Assembly: GCF_002224265.1 (NCBI RefSeq)
Contig: NZ_CP012881.1
Coordinates: forward strand, 2,914,001-2,978,000
DNA length: 64,000 nucleotides
Source of the DNA: Vibrio vulnificus NBRC 15645 = ATCC 27562
Lineage (GTDB): Bacteria > Pseudomonadota > Gammaproteobacteria > Enterobacterales > Vibrionaceae
Reading direction: 5' to 3'
Position numbers and translations under genes: made by a program. Every line of letters begins with the position of its first letter. Position 1 is the first letter of the stretch. Below are positions 1 through 9,393 of the stretch, one piece after another. The notes beneath the pieces are model-generated. The model searched no databases. It had not been told where the DNA came from and saw nothing but the letters and a program-made list of their open reading frames with translations.

Positions 1-664
1 CGTTGAGTTGCTCGGCGCGCTCAAACAAGGCGCGCGTATTGCTCGCTTTACTCACACCAAGGCAAGCGTAATGGAAATCCCAGCCTTGTTGCTGGCAATA
101 GTGCTGTATTTGATTGAAAGGCGTGCCGGAGCTTGGCTTGACATCGGCTTGTGAACTTGAAAAGGCGCGTAAGTCGAAATGCGCGTCGAAATTGATGATG
201 CCAATTTTTGGGGCTTTTTCTGGATGATGCTGTTCAAAATAACGTGCCAAACCCGAAAAGGAGGCCCATGCCACTTCGTGGCCACCACCTAGGGTAATGA
301 CAGGAGCACTCGGAAGGACATCTGCAATGATTTTGGCGCAGTGCTGCTGGCTTGATTCCAGCAGGTCGTCATCGCACACAACGGTGCCCAAATCGTAGAG
401 CGGTTGTGGCGAATGCCACGCTAAGTTGGCTAAAGCTCGACGGATCAAATCCGGTGATTTCTTTGCGCCAATACGGCCTTTATTACGCGCCACGCCCGCA
501 TCGCAGGCAAAGCCAAGCAAGGCGACGCCATAAGGTTTTTCACCGATATGGGTATAATCGATCGGCTGCACCACATGATGAACGCGCAAACCCGCGGCGC
601 CATCTTCTGCATCGTGACGACCTTGCCAATGAAATTCATTATGAAGAAAAAAATGTTTACTCAT
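1..664 (-). CDS. hutG: Formimidoylglutamase HutG (partial, 3' end outside window)
   Basis: Hydrolyses N-formimidoyl-L-glutamate to glutamate and formamide, a late step of histidine degradation in the cytoplasm. It is an arginase/ureohydrolase-family enzyme. The first 221 residues are present; GGGHE at residues 126-130 and DAHFD at 160-164 carry the histidine and aspartates that bind the two-manganese centre. The ATG at 664 overlaps the end of hutI by 8 bases, so the two are translationally coupled in one operon. The reading frame is open to the window edge; the missing C-terminus lies upstream of base 1. The family and role are well supported. Confidence 0.93.
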   Translation of the reverse strand, partial: MSKHFFLHNEFHWQGRHDAEDGAAGLRVHHVVQPIDYTHIGEKPYGVALLGFACDAGVARNKGRIGAKKSPDLIRRALANLAWHSPQPLYDLGTVVCDDDLLESSQQHCAKIIADVLPSAPVITLGGGHEVAWASFSGLARYFEQHHPEKAPKIGIINFDAHFDLRAFSSSQADVKPSSGTPFNQIQHYCQQQGWDFHYACLGVSKASNTRALFERAEQLN

Positions 665-1877
665 CACAACACTCCTTGTGCTGCTCGAATTGACCATCAA
701 CGACTCTTGCAAAGAGACGCTGAGTTCCGACTTGATAACTGAGATCGGCGGGATGCTCGATCTGCCAGATGGCGAGATCCGCGTCGTAACCTGTTTTGAT
801 TTGCCCTCGGCTGTCCGCATAGCCTAGTGCTTGCGCCGCATGCTGAGTGACGCCACGTAAAGCCTCTTCTGGCGTTAAGCGAAAGAGGGTGCAAGCCATG
901 TTCATCATTAAGGTTAAATCACAAAATGGTGAGGTGCCGGGGTTAACATCGCTGGCCACGGCCATGGGCACACCAAACTGACGCAACAGTTCAATCGGCG
1001 GCAATTGGGTTTCACGCAGAAAATAGAACGCGCCGGGCAATAGGGTTGCGACGGTTGATGAACGGGCAAGTGCTTCGACGCCGGCTCGATCAAGAAATTC
1101 AATATGGTCAGCAGAAAGCCCCTGATAACGAGCAGTTAAAGCGGTTCCGCCCAAATTTGACAGTTGCTCTGTGTGCCCTTTAACGCGCAGGCCGTGCTCG
1201 ACAGCACAGGCATAGACTCTTTCTGTTTGTGCCAAATCAAACCCAATTGACTCGCAAAATACATCGACGCTGGTGGCTAACTGTTCTTCTGCCACCAGTG
1301 GGATGATCTCTTGGCAAATAAACTCGATGTAGTCGTTCGCACGGCCAGTAAATTCAGGTGGGATGGCATGGGCGGCTAACAGTGTTGGTGTGACCTTCAC
1401 CAATCGATGCTGTGATAAGGACTTTACCACTCGCAGCATTTTGATTTCATCAACCAGTGTTAATCCATAGCCCGATTTGACTTCAACCGACGTGACGCCA
1501 CTGGCAAGCAAGCCATCAAGACGCGGTAGCGTTTGTTCGAGTAACTGCGCTTCGCTGGCTTGACGTGTCGCGTAAACGGTAGAAAGAATGCCCCCGCCTT
1601 GGCGAGCGATTTCTTGATAGGGAACTCCCTGCAATCGCATTTCAAATTCGTTGGACCGATTACCCGCGTAAACAAGATGTGTGTGGCAGTCGATAAGACC
1701 GGGAGTCACCAGCTTACCTTTTAGATCCATTTGCTTAGTAGCAGCCAGTGCCGTGTCATTACCGAGATAATGGATCTTCCCCGCCTTAATGCCAATCGAC
1801 ATCGGCGTGCTGGGTTGATAACCCATTTCCCCTGATTGCAAAGTGACAAGGCGTGCGTTGGTCAGCAACAGATCCAT
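657..1877 (-). CDS. hutI: Imidazolonepropionase HutI
   Basis: Opens the ring of 4-imidazolone-5-propionate to give N-formimidoyl-L-glutamate, the third step of histidine catabolism. It is an amidohydrolase-superfamily enzyme of 406 residues, the usual length. The HxH metal site is at residues 65-67 (DCHTHLVY), a further histidine lies in KGHTEQ, and the late aspartate is in [11 protein letters not shown]. It is first of the hutI-hutG pair and overlaps hutG by 8 bases. A perfect HutC-type palindrome lies 32 bases before its start, which fits repression by the adjacent hutC product and induction by urocanate. Confidence 0.95.
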   Translation of the reverse strand: MDLLLTNARLVTLQSGEMGYQPSTPMSIGIKAGKIHYLGNDTALAATKQMDLKGKLVTPGLIDCHTHLVYAGNRSNEFEMRLQGVPYQEIARQGGGILSTVYATRQASEAQLLEQTLPRLDGLLASGVTSVEVKSGYGLTLVDEIKMLRVVKSLSQHRLVKVTPTLLAAHAIPPEFTGRANDYIEFICQEIIPLVAEEQLATSVDVFCESIGFDLAQTERVYACAVEHGLRVKGHTEQLSNLGGTALTARYQGLSADHIEFLDRAGVEALARSSTVATLLPGAFYFLRETQLPPIELLRQFGVPMAVASDVNPGTSPFCDLTLMMNMACTLFRLTPEEALRGVTQHAAQALGYADSRGQIKTGYDADLAIWQIEHPADLSYQVGTQRLFARVVDGQFEQHKECCDE

Positions 1878-1908
1878 GATTAAGGTTCCAATGATTTGTA
1901 TTGATTAA

Positions 1909-1920
1909 ATGTATATACAA
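1909..1920. promoter_or_regulatory. Putative HutC operator before hutI
   Basis: ATGTATATACAA holds a perfect 10-base palindrome, TGTATATACA, in the 120-base gap between hutC and hutI. It matches the TTGTATATACAA-like core known for HutC of other gammaproteobacteria. Assignment by similarity and position only. Confidence 0.65.
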
Positions 1921-1997
1921 ATAAATAGGAGAAAATAACCGTTGTGACAAGGTGAATGTTGCTGAAATGTGATCAAATCGAAGTGTGATACTCTAAA

Positions 1998-2705
1998 TTA
2001 CAACAAAATCTTAGAGCTCAGCTTGTAGCGATTACCCGGGTGATACAGCAGCGCCGTGCTGACGAGTTTGTCTTCACTCCAAGTACGACGATTGAGCAGC
2101 AGACAAGGTTCATTGACTTTCATGTTGAGCTCTTGGCGAATACGGGTATCGGGCATGATGGCTTCAACCGTATGTTCCATCGCACTCAAAGGGCAGTTCT
2201 CGGAAAGATAGTGATTGGGGGTCATTTGGGTGAAATCTTGTTGCAAATAGCGGGGTGCATAGAGGCTATTAACCCAGCGCAACTCGAGCTGGATAGGCTC
2301 CTTATCCTCATAGTGAATAATTTCGCTGTAAAACACTTTGGTGCCCAGCATTACACCGAGTTTGGTTGCAATCGTATCATCCGCTTTGAGGACCAACTGT
2401 TGAATGACTTTGCTGTGATGCGTCTTGCCGCGATTGACCACTTCTTCAGCAATGTTACGCACATCGAGCAGTGGAGATTCCGCCTTTTCTGGTTTATCAC
2501 AGACAAACGTGCCTAAACGGGGTCGCCTTTGCAATTTCCCCTCATTGACCAAATCGCGAATGGCTTTGTTGACGGTCATACGGCTAACGCCAAATTGCTC
2601 GGTTAGCTCTAGTTCAGTCGCGATCTTAAAGCCGATGTGCCACTCGCCACTGTCGATTTTTCTTTCAATAAACTGTTTGATCTGAATATACAGCGGTGAT
2701 GGCAT
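1998..2705 (-). CDS. hutC: Histidine-utilisation repressor HutC (GntR family)
   Basis: Transcription repressor of the hut genes, released by urocanate in characterised relatives. 235 residues: an N-terminal GntR winged helix (residues 1-75, with ELTEQFGVSRMTVNKAIRDL as recognition region and RRPRLGTFV as the wing) and a C-terminal UTRA ligand domain. It lies upstream of hutI on the same strand with a 120-base gap that contains an operator-like site. A second, imperfect palindrome before its own start suggests autoregulation. Length and domain order are normal. Confidence 0.93.
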   Translation of the reverse strand: MPSPLYIQIKQFIERKIDSGEWHIGFKIATELELTEQFGVSRMTVNKAIRDLVNEGKLQRRPRLGTFVCDKPEKAESPLLDVRNIAEEVVNRGKTHHSKVIQQLVLKADDTIATKLGVMLGTKVFYSEIIHYEDKEPIQLELRWVNSLYAPRYLQQDFTQMTPNHYLSENCPLSAMEHTVEAIMPDTRIRQELNMKVNEPCLLLNRRTWSEDKLVSTALLYHPGNRYKLSSKILL

Positions 2706-2719
2706 AATCTTTCCTCTAA

Positions 2720-2731
2720 TTGACTATACAA
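2720..2731. promoter_or_regulatory. Putative HutC operator before hutC
   Basis: TTGACTATACAA is an imperfect palindrome (complement TTGTATAGTCAA) close to the perfect site before hutI. It lies 15 bases before the hutC start codon, where a bound repressor would block the gene. Weaker match, so less certain. Confidence 0.45.
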
Positions 2732-2898
2732 ATAGTGCGTAATTAACGTTGAAAATGCAACTTCATCGCCACATTTTGTGGTGAAACACATTGTTACGAG
2801 CGAGGTGAGTTAATTTTCTTGCAGGTTTAAGTAGGGTTGTGTAAACAGAATCAGATAACAAAAACGACTGAAATAGTACAAAGATAGAAAGGAAAGGT

Positions 2899-3642
2899 AT
2901 GTTTAAGAAGTTAAAAGCGTCTTTGGGTATTGGGGCGGCGAAGGTCGATACAATTCTTGATGAAATGAGCGTGCAGCAAGGGCAAACTCTAAAAGGTCAG
3001 GTGCATATTCAAGGCGGTGATGTTGAGCAGAAAATCGACGCAATTACAGTCAAGCTCAACACGGAGGTCAAAGTTGAATCAGATAATGGCGTGAGCTATC
3101 AAACCTTCACCATCGACAAAATTCAAGCCGTAGAGCCATTTATCATTCAAGCGGGCGAGCAAAAAAGCGTGGCGTTTGAGTTAAAACTTCACGATGAAAC
3201 GCCAGTCACCGCAGTGAACGCATTGAAAAACCAATGCCATGTTTGGCTGGAAACGTCATTAGACATTGAGTTTGCGATAGACCCGCGAGACCGAGACTTT
3301 ATTGATGTTAAACCTTTGCCAGTGGTACAAAAAGTGATTGCCGCAATCACTAGCGCTGGTTTTAACATGGTGAAAGCGGATGTCGAGAAAGGTTTTCTTC
3401 GCGGGCAAAATTTTGCGTCGCGCTCTGGTTGTTATCAAGAGCTCGAATTTCGTAGCAATGGTTTCCTAGGCAGTAAAGAGATTGAGTTATCTTTTATTCT
3501 GGAGGGTGGTGTGGTGCATTGCTTAGCGGAAATTGATCGTTCGCTCAGTTTAGCTGGGGATCAGTACCGTTCATTCTCTCTGTCATTAAACGCAACGGAC
3601 TCGCAAGTCGCGCAAGCTATCGCGCCAGTATTAAGTGCCTAA
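2899..3642 (+). CDS. Spo0M-like (SpoOM family) protein
   Basis: 247-residue cytoplasmic protein of the Spo0M family, an arrestin-like beta-sandwich fold first named in Bacillus sporulation but common in non-sporulating proteobacteria, where its role is not settled. The start, with FKKLKASLGIGAAKVDTILD, and the later VEKGFLRGQNF segment are typical. AGGAAAGG stands just before the ATG. It is divergent from hutC (193-base gap) and convergent with the next gene (17-base gap), so it is probably a single-gene transcript. The family call is firm; the function is unknown. Confidence 0.85.
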   Translation: MFKKLKASLGIGAAKVDTILDEMSVQQGQTLKGQVHIQGGDVEQKIDAITVKLNTEVKVESDNGVSYQTFTIDKIQAVEPFIIQAGEQKSVAFELKLHDETPVTAVNALKNQCHVWLETSLDIEFAIDPRDRDFIDVKPLPVVQKVIAAITSAGFNMVKADVEKGFLRGQNFASRSGCYQELEFRSNGFLGSKEIELSFILEGGVVHCLAEIDRSLSLAGDQYRSFSLSLNATDSQVAQAIAPVLSA

Positions 3643-3659
3643 CCGTTCGTGATATGTAC

Positions 3660-4643
3660 TTAATCAGCGCGCGATTTGAAGAGATAGCGATATCCAAATG
3701 TAAACGCGATATCGGTACTGTTGTCCATATTTCTGGCGTTTTCTATCATCAAAACTTCGAGCGCTGAACTGTCCATCACATAACGATAGCCCAGCACAAA
3801 CTCATTTGACGGGTCTGAAAAATCATCAGGCCCTTCAGTCGCTCCCTGATAGATATGGTATTCCGCGAGAATGTGATGCTGACGAGTAAAGGCATAACGG
3901 TACCCGGTCGCAAAAGCGAGCGTGTCTTTACGGTAGGGGATATCTGCAATTGAGACTTCTTTGTTGCGATGAGTCATACCAAACATTGCATAAATTGCGT
4001 GTTGCTCCTTTTGGTAACCGTAATTGAGTTGTAAACCTTGTTCAAAACTACTGCCTTCGAAAGGCCCACTGTTTACATCGTTGTAATAGAGGCTCCCTCC
4101 CACAGATAAGGCGTGATGTTGATCTTGATAGAGTTGATATTGCACATAAGTGGATATGGCACTGCTGAGCGTTTCCCCTTCAAATCCTTCTTCATGAACA
4201 CCGTATTCTGGCATGGAGACATAAAAACGGTGTTTATCGACCGTGTCTCTGCCATTCTGCCCGATACCAAAAAAATCATGGAATGCAATCGTAAGGTTAT
4301 CTAAATGGTTGTCCGCAGCAAACGTCCAGCGATAGTTCAGCTCCCATTGCCACTGTTTGTTAACTTGCCATCTCGCGCCGACTTCCAATTGATTGTGATA
4401 GTAATCCAACATGTAATCATTGGTTTCCGCCCAAACGCTTGCTGCAGTGAGAGAGGTGTAAGCTTCTATCGAGTCATCAGGCAATGAACGTGCGTTTCTC
4501 AAAACATTGCTTAACGCGTTTGACTGCATCGGCGATTGTGCGTAACTCCGCGTTGGTCCATATAAGTCATCGGCGTAGATATCACCGCTAATGGTAAGTA
4601 ATATAGCTCCGCTCAATGATAAAGAAAGAATAGTCTTATCCAT
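3660..4643 (-). CDS. DUF3187-like outer-membrane beta-barrel protein
   Basis: 327 residues with an N-terminal signal peptide (hydrophobic residues 6-20, likely cleavage near IYA-DD) followed by many short alternating strands rich in aromatic residues and an aromatic girdle pattern (for example VGARWQVNKQWQWELNYRW). It ends in strands such as FTFGYRYLF, as expected for a barrel in the outer membrane. It resembles the DUF3187 family, which has no assigned function. It converges with the Spo0M-like gene and diverges from thrS. A porin or a structural barrel are both possible. Confidence 0.65.
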   Translation of the reverse strand: MDKTILSLSLSGAILLTISGDIYADDLYGPTRSYAQSPMQSNALSNVLRNARSLPDDSIEAYTSLTAASVWAETNDYMLDYYHNQLEVGARWQVNKQWQWELNYRWTFAADNHLDNLTIAFHDFFGIGQNGRDTVDKHRFYVSMPEYGVHEEGFEGETLSSAISTYVQYQLYQDQHHALSVGGSLYYNDVNSGPFEGSSFEQGLQLNYGYQKEQHAIYAMFGMTHRNKEVSIADIPYRKDTLAFATGYRYAFTRQHHILAEYHIYQGATEGPDDFSDPSNEFVLGYRYVMDSSALEVLMIENARNMDNSTDIAFTFGYRYLFKSRAD

Positions 4644-4797
4644 ATCTATATGATCTTACTGAAATAACCTCATTGCTTTTTGTTAGATTACTGCGCGAAT
4701 TGAGTTGTGCAAGAGGCAAGTCGGCTTTCTCCTTGGGAAGAAAAAACAATTCTGCTTACAAATCGTGTAGTTGCTGACAAGAAAAATTTTTTAATCA

Positions 4798-4825
4798 TTG
4801 TGATTTAGGTCTAATCGTTTACAAT
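4798..4825 (+). promoter_or_regulatory. Promoter of thrS
   Basis: TTGTGA (4798-4803), a 16-base spacer and TACAAT (4820-4825, five of six bases of the consensus). Transcription would start near 4832, just before the folded leader. Confidence 0.65.
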
Positions 4826-4834
4826 GTTTCGCTT

Positions 4835-4960
4835 CAGGCGCAGGTGCATCCGTATTTGTACTAAAGCCTGTAGCAGAATCTAAATTTATTTATGTTTGAT
4901 TATTAATATATTGATTTTCAAAGCGTAATTACTGAACACGTGTTGCTTGGTGTGCAACAC
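4835..4960 (+). promoter_or_regulatory. thrS leader: tRNA-mimic operator
   Basis: Two structures stand between promoter and start codon. The nearer is a perfect 7-base-pair stem, GTGTTGC (4940-4946) with GCAACAC (4954-4960), closing a 7-base loop TTGGTGT. Its middle bases GGT are the anticodon of threonine tRNA, preceded by the U found at position 33 of all tRNAs. The farther one has an outer stem CAGGC/GCCTG (4835-4839, 4866-4870) and an inner stem GTGCA/TGTAC whose loop contains CGT, another threonine anticodon. In E. coli, ThrRS binds such anticodon-like arms in its own leader and blocks ribosome binding. The Shine-Dalgarno AAGGA follows the second hairpin by 7 bases. Confidence 0.7.
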
Positions 4961-4978
4961 CACTGTAAAGGAATCAAA

Positions 4979-6907
4979 ATGCCTATTATTACTCTTCCTG
5001 ACGGCAGTCAACGTCAATTTGATAACCCAGTATCAACGATGGATGTCGCGCTATCTATCGGCCCTGGTCTTGCGAAAGCAACCATTGCTGGCCGTGTGAA
5101 TGGCCAACGTGTTGATGCATGCGATCTCATCGAAGAAGATGCAAGTTTAGAGATCATCACTACGAAAGATGAAGTTGATGGTCTAGAAATTGTTCGCCAC
5201 TCTTGTGCTCACCTACTTGGTCACGCACTAAAGCAACTCTATCCAAATGCCAAAATGGCTATCGGCCCAACCATTGACAATGGTTTCTACTACGATATCG
5301 ATTTGGAAGAGTCATTGACGCAAGAAGATCTAGAAAAGATTGAAGCGCGCATGAAAGCTCTGGCGAAAACCAAATATCAGGTTATCAAGAAAAAAGTAAG
5401 CTGGCAGGAAGCGCGTGACGCGTTTGAAGCTCGTGGTGAAACATACAAGATGGAAATCTTGGATGAAAACGTATCACGTGACGATCGCCCTGGTCTTTAC
5501 CATCATGAAGAATACATCGACATGTGTCGTGGCCCACACGTGCCTAACATGAGCTTCTGTCAGCACTTTACTTTGTTGAACGTGGCTGGCGCGTACTGGC
5601 GTGGTAATAGCGACAACAAGATGCTTCAACGTATCTACGGTACGGCTTTCCACGATAAGAAAGCGCTGAAAGATCATCTAACTCGTCTAGAAGAAGCAGC
5701 AAAACGTGACCATCGTAAGATCGGTAAACAGCTCGATTTGTTCCATATGCAGCAAGAAGCACCGGGCATGGTGTTCTGGCATCACAATGGTTGGTCTGTA
5801 TTCCGTGATCTTGAAGTGTTTATTCGTGAGAAGCTCACAGAATATAGCTATCAAGAAGTAAAAGGCCCGTTAATGATGGACCGTGTACTTTGGGAACGCT
5901 CTGGCCACTGGGATAAATACGCAGATGCGATGTTTACTACTTCTTCAGAGAACCGTGAATACGCTATCAAGCCAATGAACTGTCCTGGTCACGTGCAGAT
6001 CTTTAACCAAGGTCTAAAATCGTACCGCGATCTACCGCTACGTATGGCGGAGTTTGGCTCTTGTCACCGTAACGAGCCATCGGGTGCGCTACACGGTATC
6101 ATGCGTGTACGCGGCTTTACTCAGGATGATGCACACATCTTCTGTACAGAAAGCCAAATCCAAGATGAAGTGACCAACTGTATCAAGATGGTTTACGACA
6201 CGTACCAAACATTTGGTTTTGATAACATCGCGGTGAAACTGTCTACGCGTCCTGAACAGCGTGTCGGTAGCGATGAAATTTGGGATCAATCTGAGGAAGC
6301 GCTAAAGCAGGCCCTAGAATCTATGGACATCGCATACGAGATCCAAGAGGGCGAGGGCGCATTCTACGGTCCTAAGATTGAATTTACACTATTCGACTGC
6401 CTAGGTCGTGCGTGGCAGTGTGGTACCGTTCAGCTCGACTTCAACCTACCAAATCGCTTAGGTGCGACTTATGTGGGTGAAAATAATGAGCGTTTAGTGC
6501 CAGTGATGATTCACCGTGCAATTTTGGGCTCTCTTGAGCGTTTCATCGGTATTCTAATCGAAGAATATGCTGGTTTCTTCCCAACTTGGTTGGCACCTGA
6601 GCAGGCTGTTATCATGAACATCACTGACAAACAGGCTGATTATGTTCAGGAAATCGCCCAGAAACTACAAAAATGTGGAATTAGAGCAAAAGCGGACTTG
6701 AGAAATGAGAAGATTGGCTTTAAAATCCGCGAACATACTTTGAAACGTGTGCCGTTTATGTTGGTTTGCGGTGACCAAGAGATGGAAGCCGGCGAAATTG
6801 CAGTACGTACACGTAAAGGTAACGATTTGGGTAAATTTAAAGTGGATGACTTTGTTTCTTACATCCAAGATCAAATCGCTAGCCGTAAGCTCAATCTGGA
6901 GGAATAA
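4979..6907 (+). CDS. thrS: Threonine--tRNA ligase
   Basis: Class II aminoacyl-tRNA synthetase that charges threonine tRNA; 642 residues, the normal bacterial length. Domains in order: TGS (about 1-61), the SAD editing domain with [10 protein letters not shown], the catalytic core with the zinc cysteine in MNCPGH, motif 2 [15 protein letters not shown] and the histidine of [14 protein letters not shown], then the C-terminal anticodon-binding domain. The ATG at 4979 is preferred to an in-frame upstream TTG-type start because AAGGA precedes it and PIITLPDG is the conserved N-terminus. It is probably regulated at translation by its leader. infC follows after 3 bases. Confidence 0.98.
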   Translation: MPIITLPDGSQRQFDNPVSTMDVALSIGPGLAKATIAGRVNGQRVDACDLIEEDASLEIITTKDEVDGLEIVRHSCAHLLGHALKQLYPNAKMAIGPTIDNGFYYDIDLEESLTQEDLEKIEARMKALAKTKYQVIKKKVSWQEARDAFEARGETYKMEILDENVSRDDRPGLYHHEEYIDMCRGPHVPNMSFCQHFTLLNVAGAYWRGNSDNKMLQRIYGTAFHDKKALKDHLTRLEEAAKRDHRKIGKQLDLFHMQQEAPGMVFWHHNGWSVFRDLEVFIREKLTEYSYQEVKGPLMMDRVLWERSGHWDKYADAMFTTSSENREYAIKPMNCPGHVQIFNQGLKSYRDLPLRMAEFGSCHRNEPSGALHGIMRVRGFTQDDAHIFCTESQIQDEVTNCIKMVYDTYQTFGFDNIAVKLSTRPEQRVGSDEIWDQSEEALKQALESMDIAYEIQEGEGAFYGPKIEFTLFDCLGRAWQCGTVQLDFNLPNRLGATYVGENNERLVPVMIHRAILGSLERFIGILIEEYAGFFPTWLAPEQAVIMNITDKQADYVQEIAQKLQKCGIRAKADLRNEKIGFKIREHTLKRVPFMLVCGDQEMEAGEIAVRTRKGNDLGKFKVDDFVSYIQDQIASRKLNLEE

Positions 6908-6910
6908 ACT

Positions 6911-7462
6911 ATTAAAGGCGGAAGACGTGGCCAAGTTCCGGTCAAACAAAACCAGCACCGTTTAAACGGTGAAATTCGTGGCGTTCGTGAAGTTCGTTTA
7001 ACAGGCGCTGACGGTGAATCTGTAGGTGTCGTTTCGATCCAAGAAGCACTTGCTGCAGCAGAAGAAGCTGGTATGGATCTCGTAGAGATCAGCCCTAACG
7101 CCGAGCCACCAGTCTGTCGTGTGATGGACTATGGCAAGTTCCTCTTCGAGAAGAGCAAAGCTACGAAAGAGCAGAAGAAAAAGCAAAAACAGATTCAGAT
7201 CAAGGAACTAAAATTCCGACCTGGAACTGATATCGGAGACTATCAGGTAAAACTACGCAACCTGATCCGTTTCCTTGAAGAAGGCAACAAAGTGAAGGTA
7301 ACAATTCGCTTCCGTGGCCGAGAGATGGCTCACCAAGAGATCGGTGTAGACGTTCTTGAACGTTTGAAAGTGGATACAGTGGAACATGCCATTGTTGAAT
7401 CTTTCCCAACGAAGATTGAAGGTCGTCAGATGATCATGGTGCTTGCCCCTAAAAAGAAGTAA
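6911..7462 (+). CDS. infC: Translation initiation factor IF-3, ATT start
   Basis: Binds the 30S subunit and checks start-codon pairing. With an ATT start at 6911 the protein has 183 residues (KGGRRGQVP onward) and both IF-3 domains: N-terminal ([12 protein letters not shown]), lysine-rich linker ([15 protein letters not shown]), C-terminal ([18 protein letters not shown]). The first ATG (7073) would remove the whole N-terminal domain. GGAGG at 6898-6902 lies 8 bases before the ATT, inside the end of thrS. A rare ATT/AUU start is the known basis of IF-3 autoregulation in enterobacteria and is conserved here. Confidence 0.95.
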   Translation: MKGGRRGQVPVKQNQHRLNGEIRGVREVRLTGADGESVGVVSIQEALAAAEEAGMDLVEISPNAEPPVCRVMDYGKFLFEKSKATKEQKKKQKQIQIKELKFRPGTDIGDYQVKLRNLIRFLEEGNKVKVTIRFRGREMAHQEIGVDVLERLKVDTVEHAIVESFPTKIEGRQMIMVLAPKKK

Positions 7463-7481
7463 TTAACGGCTTACAAGTAAT

Positions 7482-7513
7482 AAAACCCAGCCGTTGAGAG
7501 GCGGCTGGGTTTT
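7482..7513 (+). terminator. Hairpin between infC and rpmI (terminator or attenuator)
   Basis: A 12-base-pair stem AAAACCCAGCCG / CGGCTGGGTTTT with an 8-base loop, followed by only a short T-rich stretch. It may be a partial terminator or part of the L20-controlled region before rpmI known in E. coli. Confidence 0.55.
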
Positions 7514-7565
7514 ATTCGCCCTAATTACGTTGTTATTAAACTACTACAATGCGGAGTTATTCATC

Positions 7566-7760
7566 ATGCCTAAGATGAAAAACAACAAAGGTGCTGCTAA
7601 GCGTTTCAAGAAAACTGCTGGTGGTATTAAGTACAAGCACGCTACTAAACGTCACATCCTGACTAAGCGTACTACTAAGAACAAGCGTCAGCTACGTCCA
7701 AACTCTCTACTTCCAAGATGTGAAGTAGCAGCAGTTGCTCGTATGCTTCCATACGCTTAA
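7566..7760 (+). CDS. rpmI: Large ribosomal subunit protein bL35
   Basis: Small basic protein of the 50S subunit, 64 residues, matching the family along its whole length ([19 protein letters not shown] at the N-terminus). The ATG at 7566 is chosen over an upstream in-frame start because the true N-terminus is MPKMK; GCGGAG precedes it. It lies 41 bases before rplT, in the usual operon order, which in E. coli is repressed at translation by L20. Confidence 0.97.
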   Translation: MPKMKNNKGAAKRFKKTAGGIKYKHATKRHILTKRTTKNKRQLRPNSLLPRCEVAAVARMLPYA

Positions 7761-7801
7761 TTCTTTTTAGTTTCATAATCGTTTAGTTTAGGAGAGACAT
7801 A

Positions 7802-8155
7802 ATGCCTCGCGTAAAACGTGGTGTACAAGCTCGTGCACGTCATAAGAAAGTTTTAAAACAAGCTAAAGGTTACTACGGTGCACGTTCACGTGTTTACCGC
7901 GTAGCTTTCCAAGCAGTTACTAAAGCTGGTCAATACGCTTACCGTGACCGTCGCGCTAAGAAACGTCAATTCCGTCAACTGTGGATTGCACGTATCAACG
8001 CGGCATCTCGTCAAAATGGTCTATCTTACAGCCGTTTCATCAACGGTCTTAAGAAAGCATCTATCGAGATCGATCGTAAGATCCTTGCGGACATCGCTGT
8101 ATTCGACAAAGCTGCATTTGCAGTTCTAGTTGAAAAAGCGAAAGCAGCTCTTTAA
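7802..8155 (+). CDS. rplT: Large ribosomal subunit protein bL20
   Basis: 50S assembly protein of 117 residues, normal length, with the basic N-terminal extension [22 protein letters not shown]. In E. coli it also represses its own operon by binding the mRNA before rpmI. AGGAGAG stands before the ATG. A strong terminator follows 19 bases after the stop, and the integron integrase lies beyond it on the other strand, a linkage seen in several Vibrio chromosomal integrons. Confidence 0.98.
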
Positions 8156-8174
8156 TTAGAGTTTAGGTTAAGAG

Positions 8175-8200
8175 AAAGGAGAGCTTCGGCTCTCCTTTTT
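8175..8200 (+). terminator. Intrinsic terminator of the rpmI-rplT operon
   Basis: A perfect 10-base-pair stem AAAGGAGAGC / GCTCTCCTTT with a stable TTCG tetraloop and a run of Ts. It lies between rplT and the 3' end of intIA and separates backbone from integron. Confidence 0.9.
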
Positions 8201-8212
8201 TATGCCTCAAAG

Positions 8213-9175
8213 TTAAAGGTTCGATAATGGGCTTAGCACGCCGCCAGCACCTCTCTCTAGTACGTGTGTGTATATCTGTGTCGTTTTGACGTCAGAATGG
8301 CCTAATTGCTCTTGTACTGTTCTTATATCAGCCCCTGATTCTAATAAGTGGGTAGCGAAGCTATGCCGAAGGGTATGACACGTGACAGTCTTTTCTATAC
8401 CCGCATCCTTAGCCGCTCTTTTAACCGCTCTTTGCAAGGACTGTTCGTTTATATGGTGCCTGCGCAATAGGTTTGACTCGGGATCAATGGATAACTTTTC
8501 TGAAGGGAAAAGATAGTGCCAGTTAAAATCCATTTCAGCACCGCGATATTTCCTTTGTAACGAATGTGTCAGCCAAACACCAGAATAGCCAGGTGTGTTG
8601 ATGTCCTTCTGATAGTAGCGAAGTGCTAACTCTTCTTGTTGTTTAAGCATGGGGAACAGCTCTTTTGCCAATGTTACTGTCCGGTTCTTACCTCCTTTTC
8701 CTTGCCATATCCGCAGTGCCCCATAGTGGTAATCTATGTCTTGAACCCTGAGCCGTACACATTCCATGACACGCAAACCTGATCCGTAAAGTAGCATGAT
8801 GTGCAGTTTGTAACGTGGGTCAATGTGCTGAATTAAGGAACGGAGTTCTGACTTAGTCAGGACTACTGGCAGCTTCCTATCTAGAAGTGATTTTTGAAAT
8901 TTTATCTCGTTACTTAATGGGGTTCTAAAGTATTCTCGATATAAAAACATTATCGAATTCAAAGCTAGCGCCTGGGTTTTTGCTGCCACTTTTTGTTCCA
9001 ACGCGAGATAACTTAAAAACTCTTCAACGTGTGTCTCATTCAGAGTCGAAGGATGAGCCATTTTGTGGAAAATAATGTATTGCTTAATCCAGCTTATATA
9101 CGCTTGTATGGTTTTACTCGCATAATGACGTGTTCTCATATGATCTTGAACACTTAAGAGAAACTGATTTTTCAT
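8213..9175 (-). CDS. intIA: Integron integrase IntIA
   Basis: Tyrosine recombinase that recombines folded single-stranded attC with double-stranded attI. 320 residues, the length of Vibrio IntIA. Catalytic residues are all visible: Arg135 (GSGLRVMEC), Lys160 (QGKGGKN), His267-Arg270 (CHTLRHSFATHLL), His293 (LGHSD) and nucleophile Tyr302 (IYTHVL). The extra segment special to IntI proteins is present at about residues 205-235 (GAEMDFNWHYLFPSE). The ATG at 9175 lies 12 bases from a LexA box, so expression should rise in the SOS response. No frameshift or missing residue; likely active. Confidence 0.97.
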   Translation of the reverse strand: MKNQFLLSVQDHMRTRHYASKTIQAYISWIKQYIIFHKMAHPSTLNETHVEEFLSYLALEQKVAAKTQALALNSIMFLYREYFRTPLSNEIKFQKSLLDRKLPVVLTKSELRSLIQHIDPRYKLHIMLLYGSGLRVMECVRLRVQDIDYHYGALRIWQGKGGKNRTVTLAKELFPMLKQQEELALRYYQKDINTPGYSGVWLTHSLQRKYRGAEMDFNWHYLFPSEKLSIDPESNLLRRHHINEQSLQRAVKRAAKDAGIEKTVTCHTLRHSFATHLLESGADIRTVQEQLGHSDVKTTQIYTHVLERGAGGVLSPLSNL

Positions 9176-9187
9176 CCTGATGAGTGC

Positions 9188-9203
9188 CTGTTTTTATATA
9201 CAG
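9188..9203. promoter_or_regulatory. LexA (SOS) box of intIA
   Basis: CTGTTTTTATATACAG fits the CTGT-N8-ACAG consensus exactly. On the minus strand it contains a TATATAA stretch able to serve as the intIA -10 element, so bound LexA would block the promoter. SOS control of integron integrases is established in other Vibrio. Confidence 0.85.
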
Positions 9204-9285
9204 TTATTCATTTTTAGCAGGATAAAAAAATTAGGCTACACATTGATACTTAATTGGGATCGTTAACATGTATTTCCATCCAAAA

Positions 9286-9314
9286 TTGATATTTGTTTCA
9301 TATGGTTATGTGAT
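9286..9314 (+). promoter_or_regulatory. Candidate cassette promoter Pc
   Basis: TTGATA (9286-9291), a 17-base spacer and TGTGAT (9309-9314), facing the first cassettes from the usual place between intIA and attI. The -10 match is poor, so this is a guess from position. Confidence 0.3.
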
Positions 9315-9324
9315 AGCATGCGAA

Positions 9325-9393
9325 TTATCTTCATCTTCGAGGATGCGGTAGCGTGGGCGATTATACCTACAAGTAGATGTATAGAGAGCGTTA
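9325..9393 (+). other. attI recombination site
   Basis: The primary insertion site. Its right end, GAGAGCGTTATG, has the GTTA cleavage core (9390-9393) that joins the first cassette. The stretch 9204-9390 between the LexA box and this core holds no gene. The left limit of attI is estimated. Confidence 0.75.

Noticed and set aside
2040..2685. 158- and 86-codon plus-strand frames across hutC
   Set aside because: They lie antisense to hutC, whose family and domains are plain.
4073..4487. Frames on both strands inside the outer-membrane protein gene
   Set aside because: They are shadows of the long minus-strand gene, which has a signal peptide and barrel pattern.
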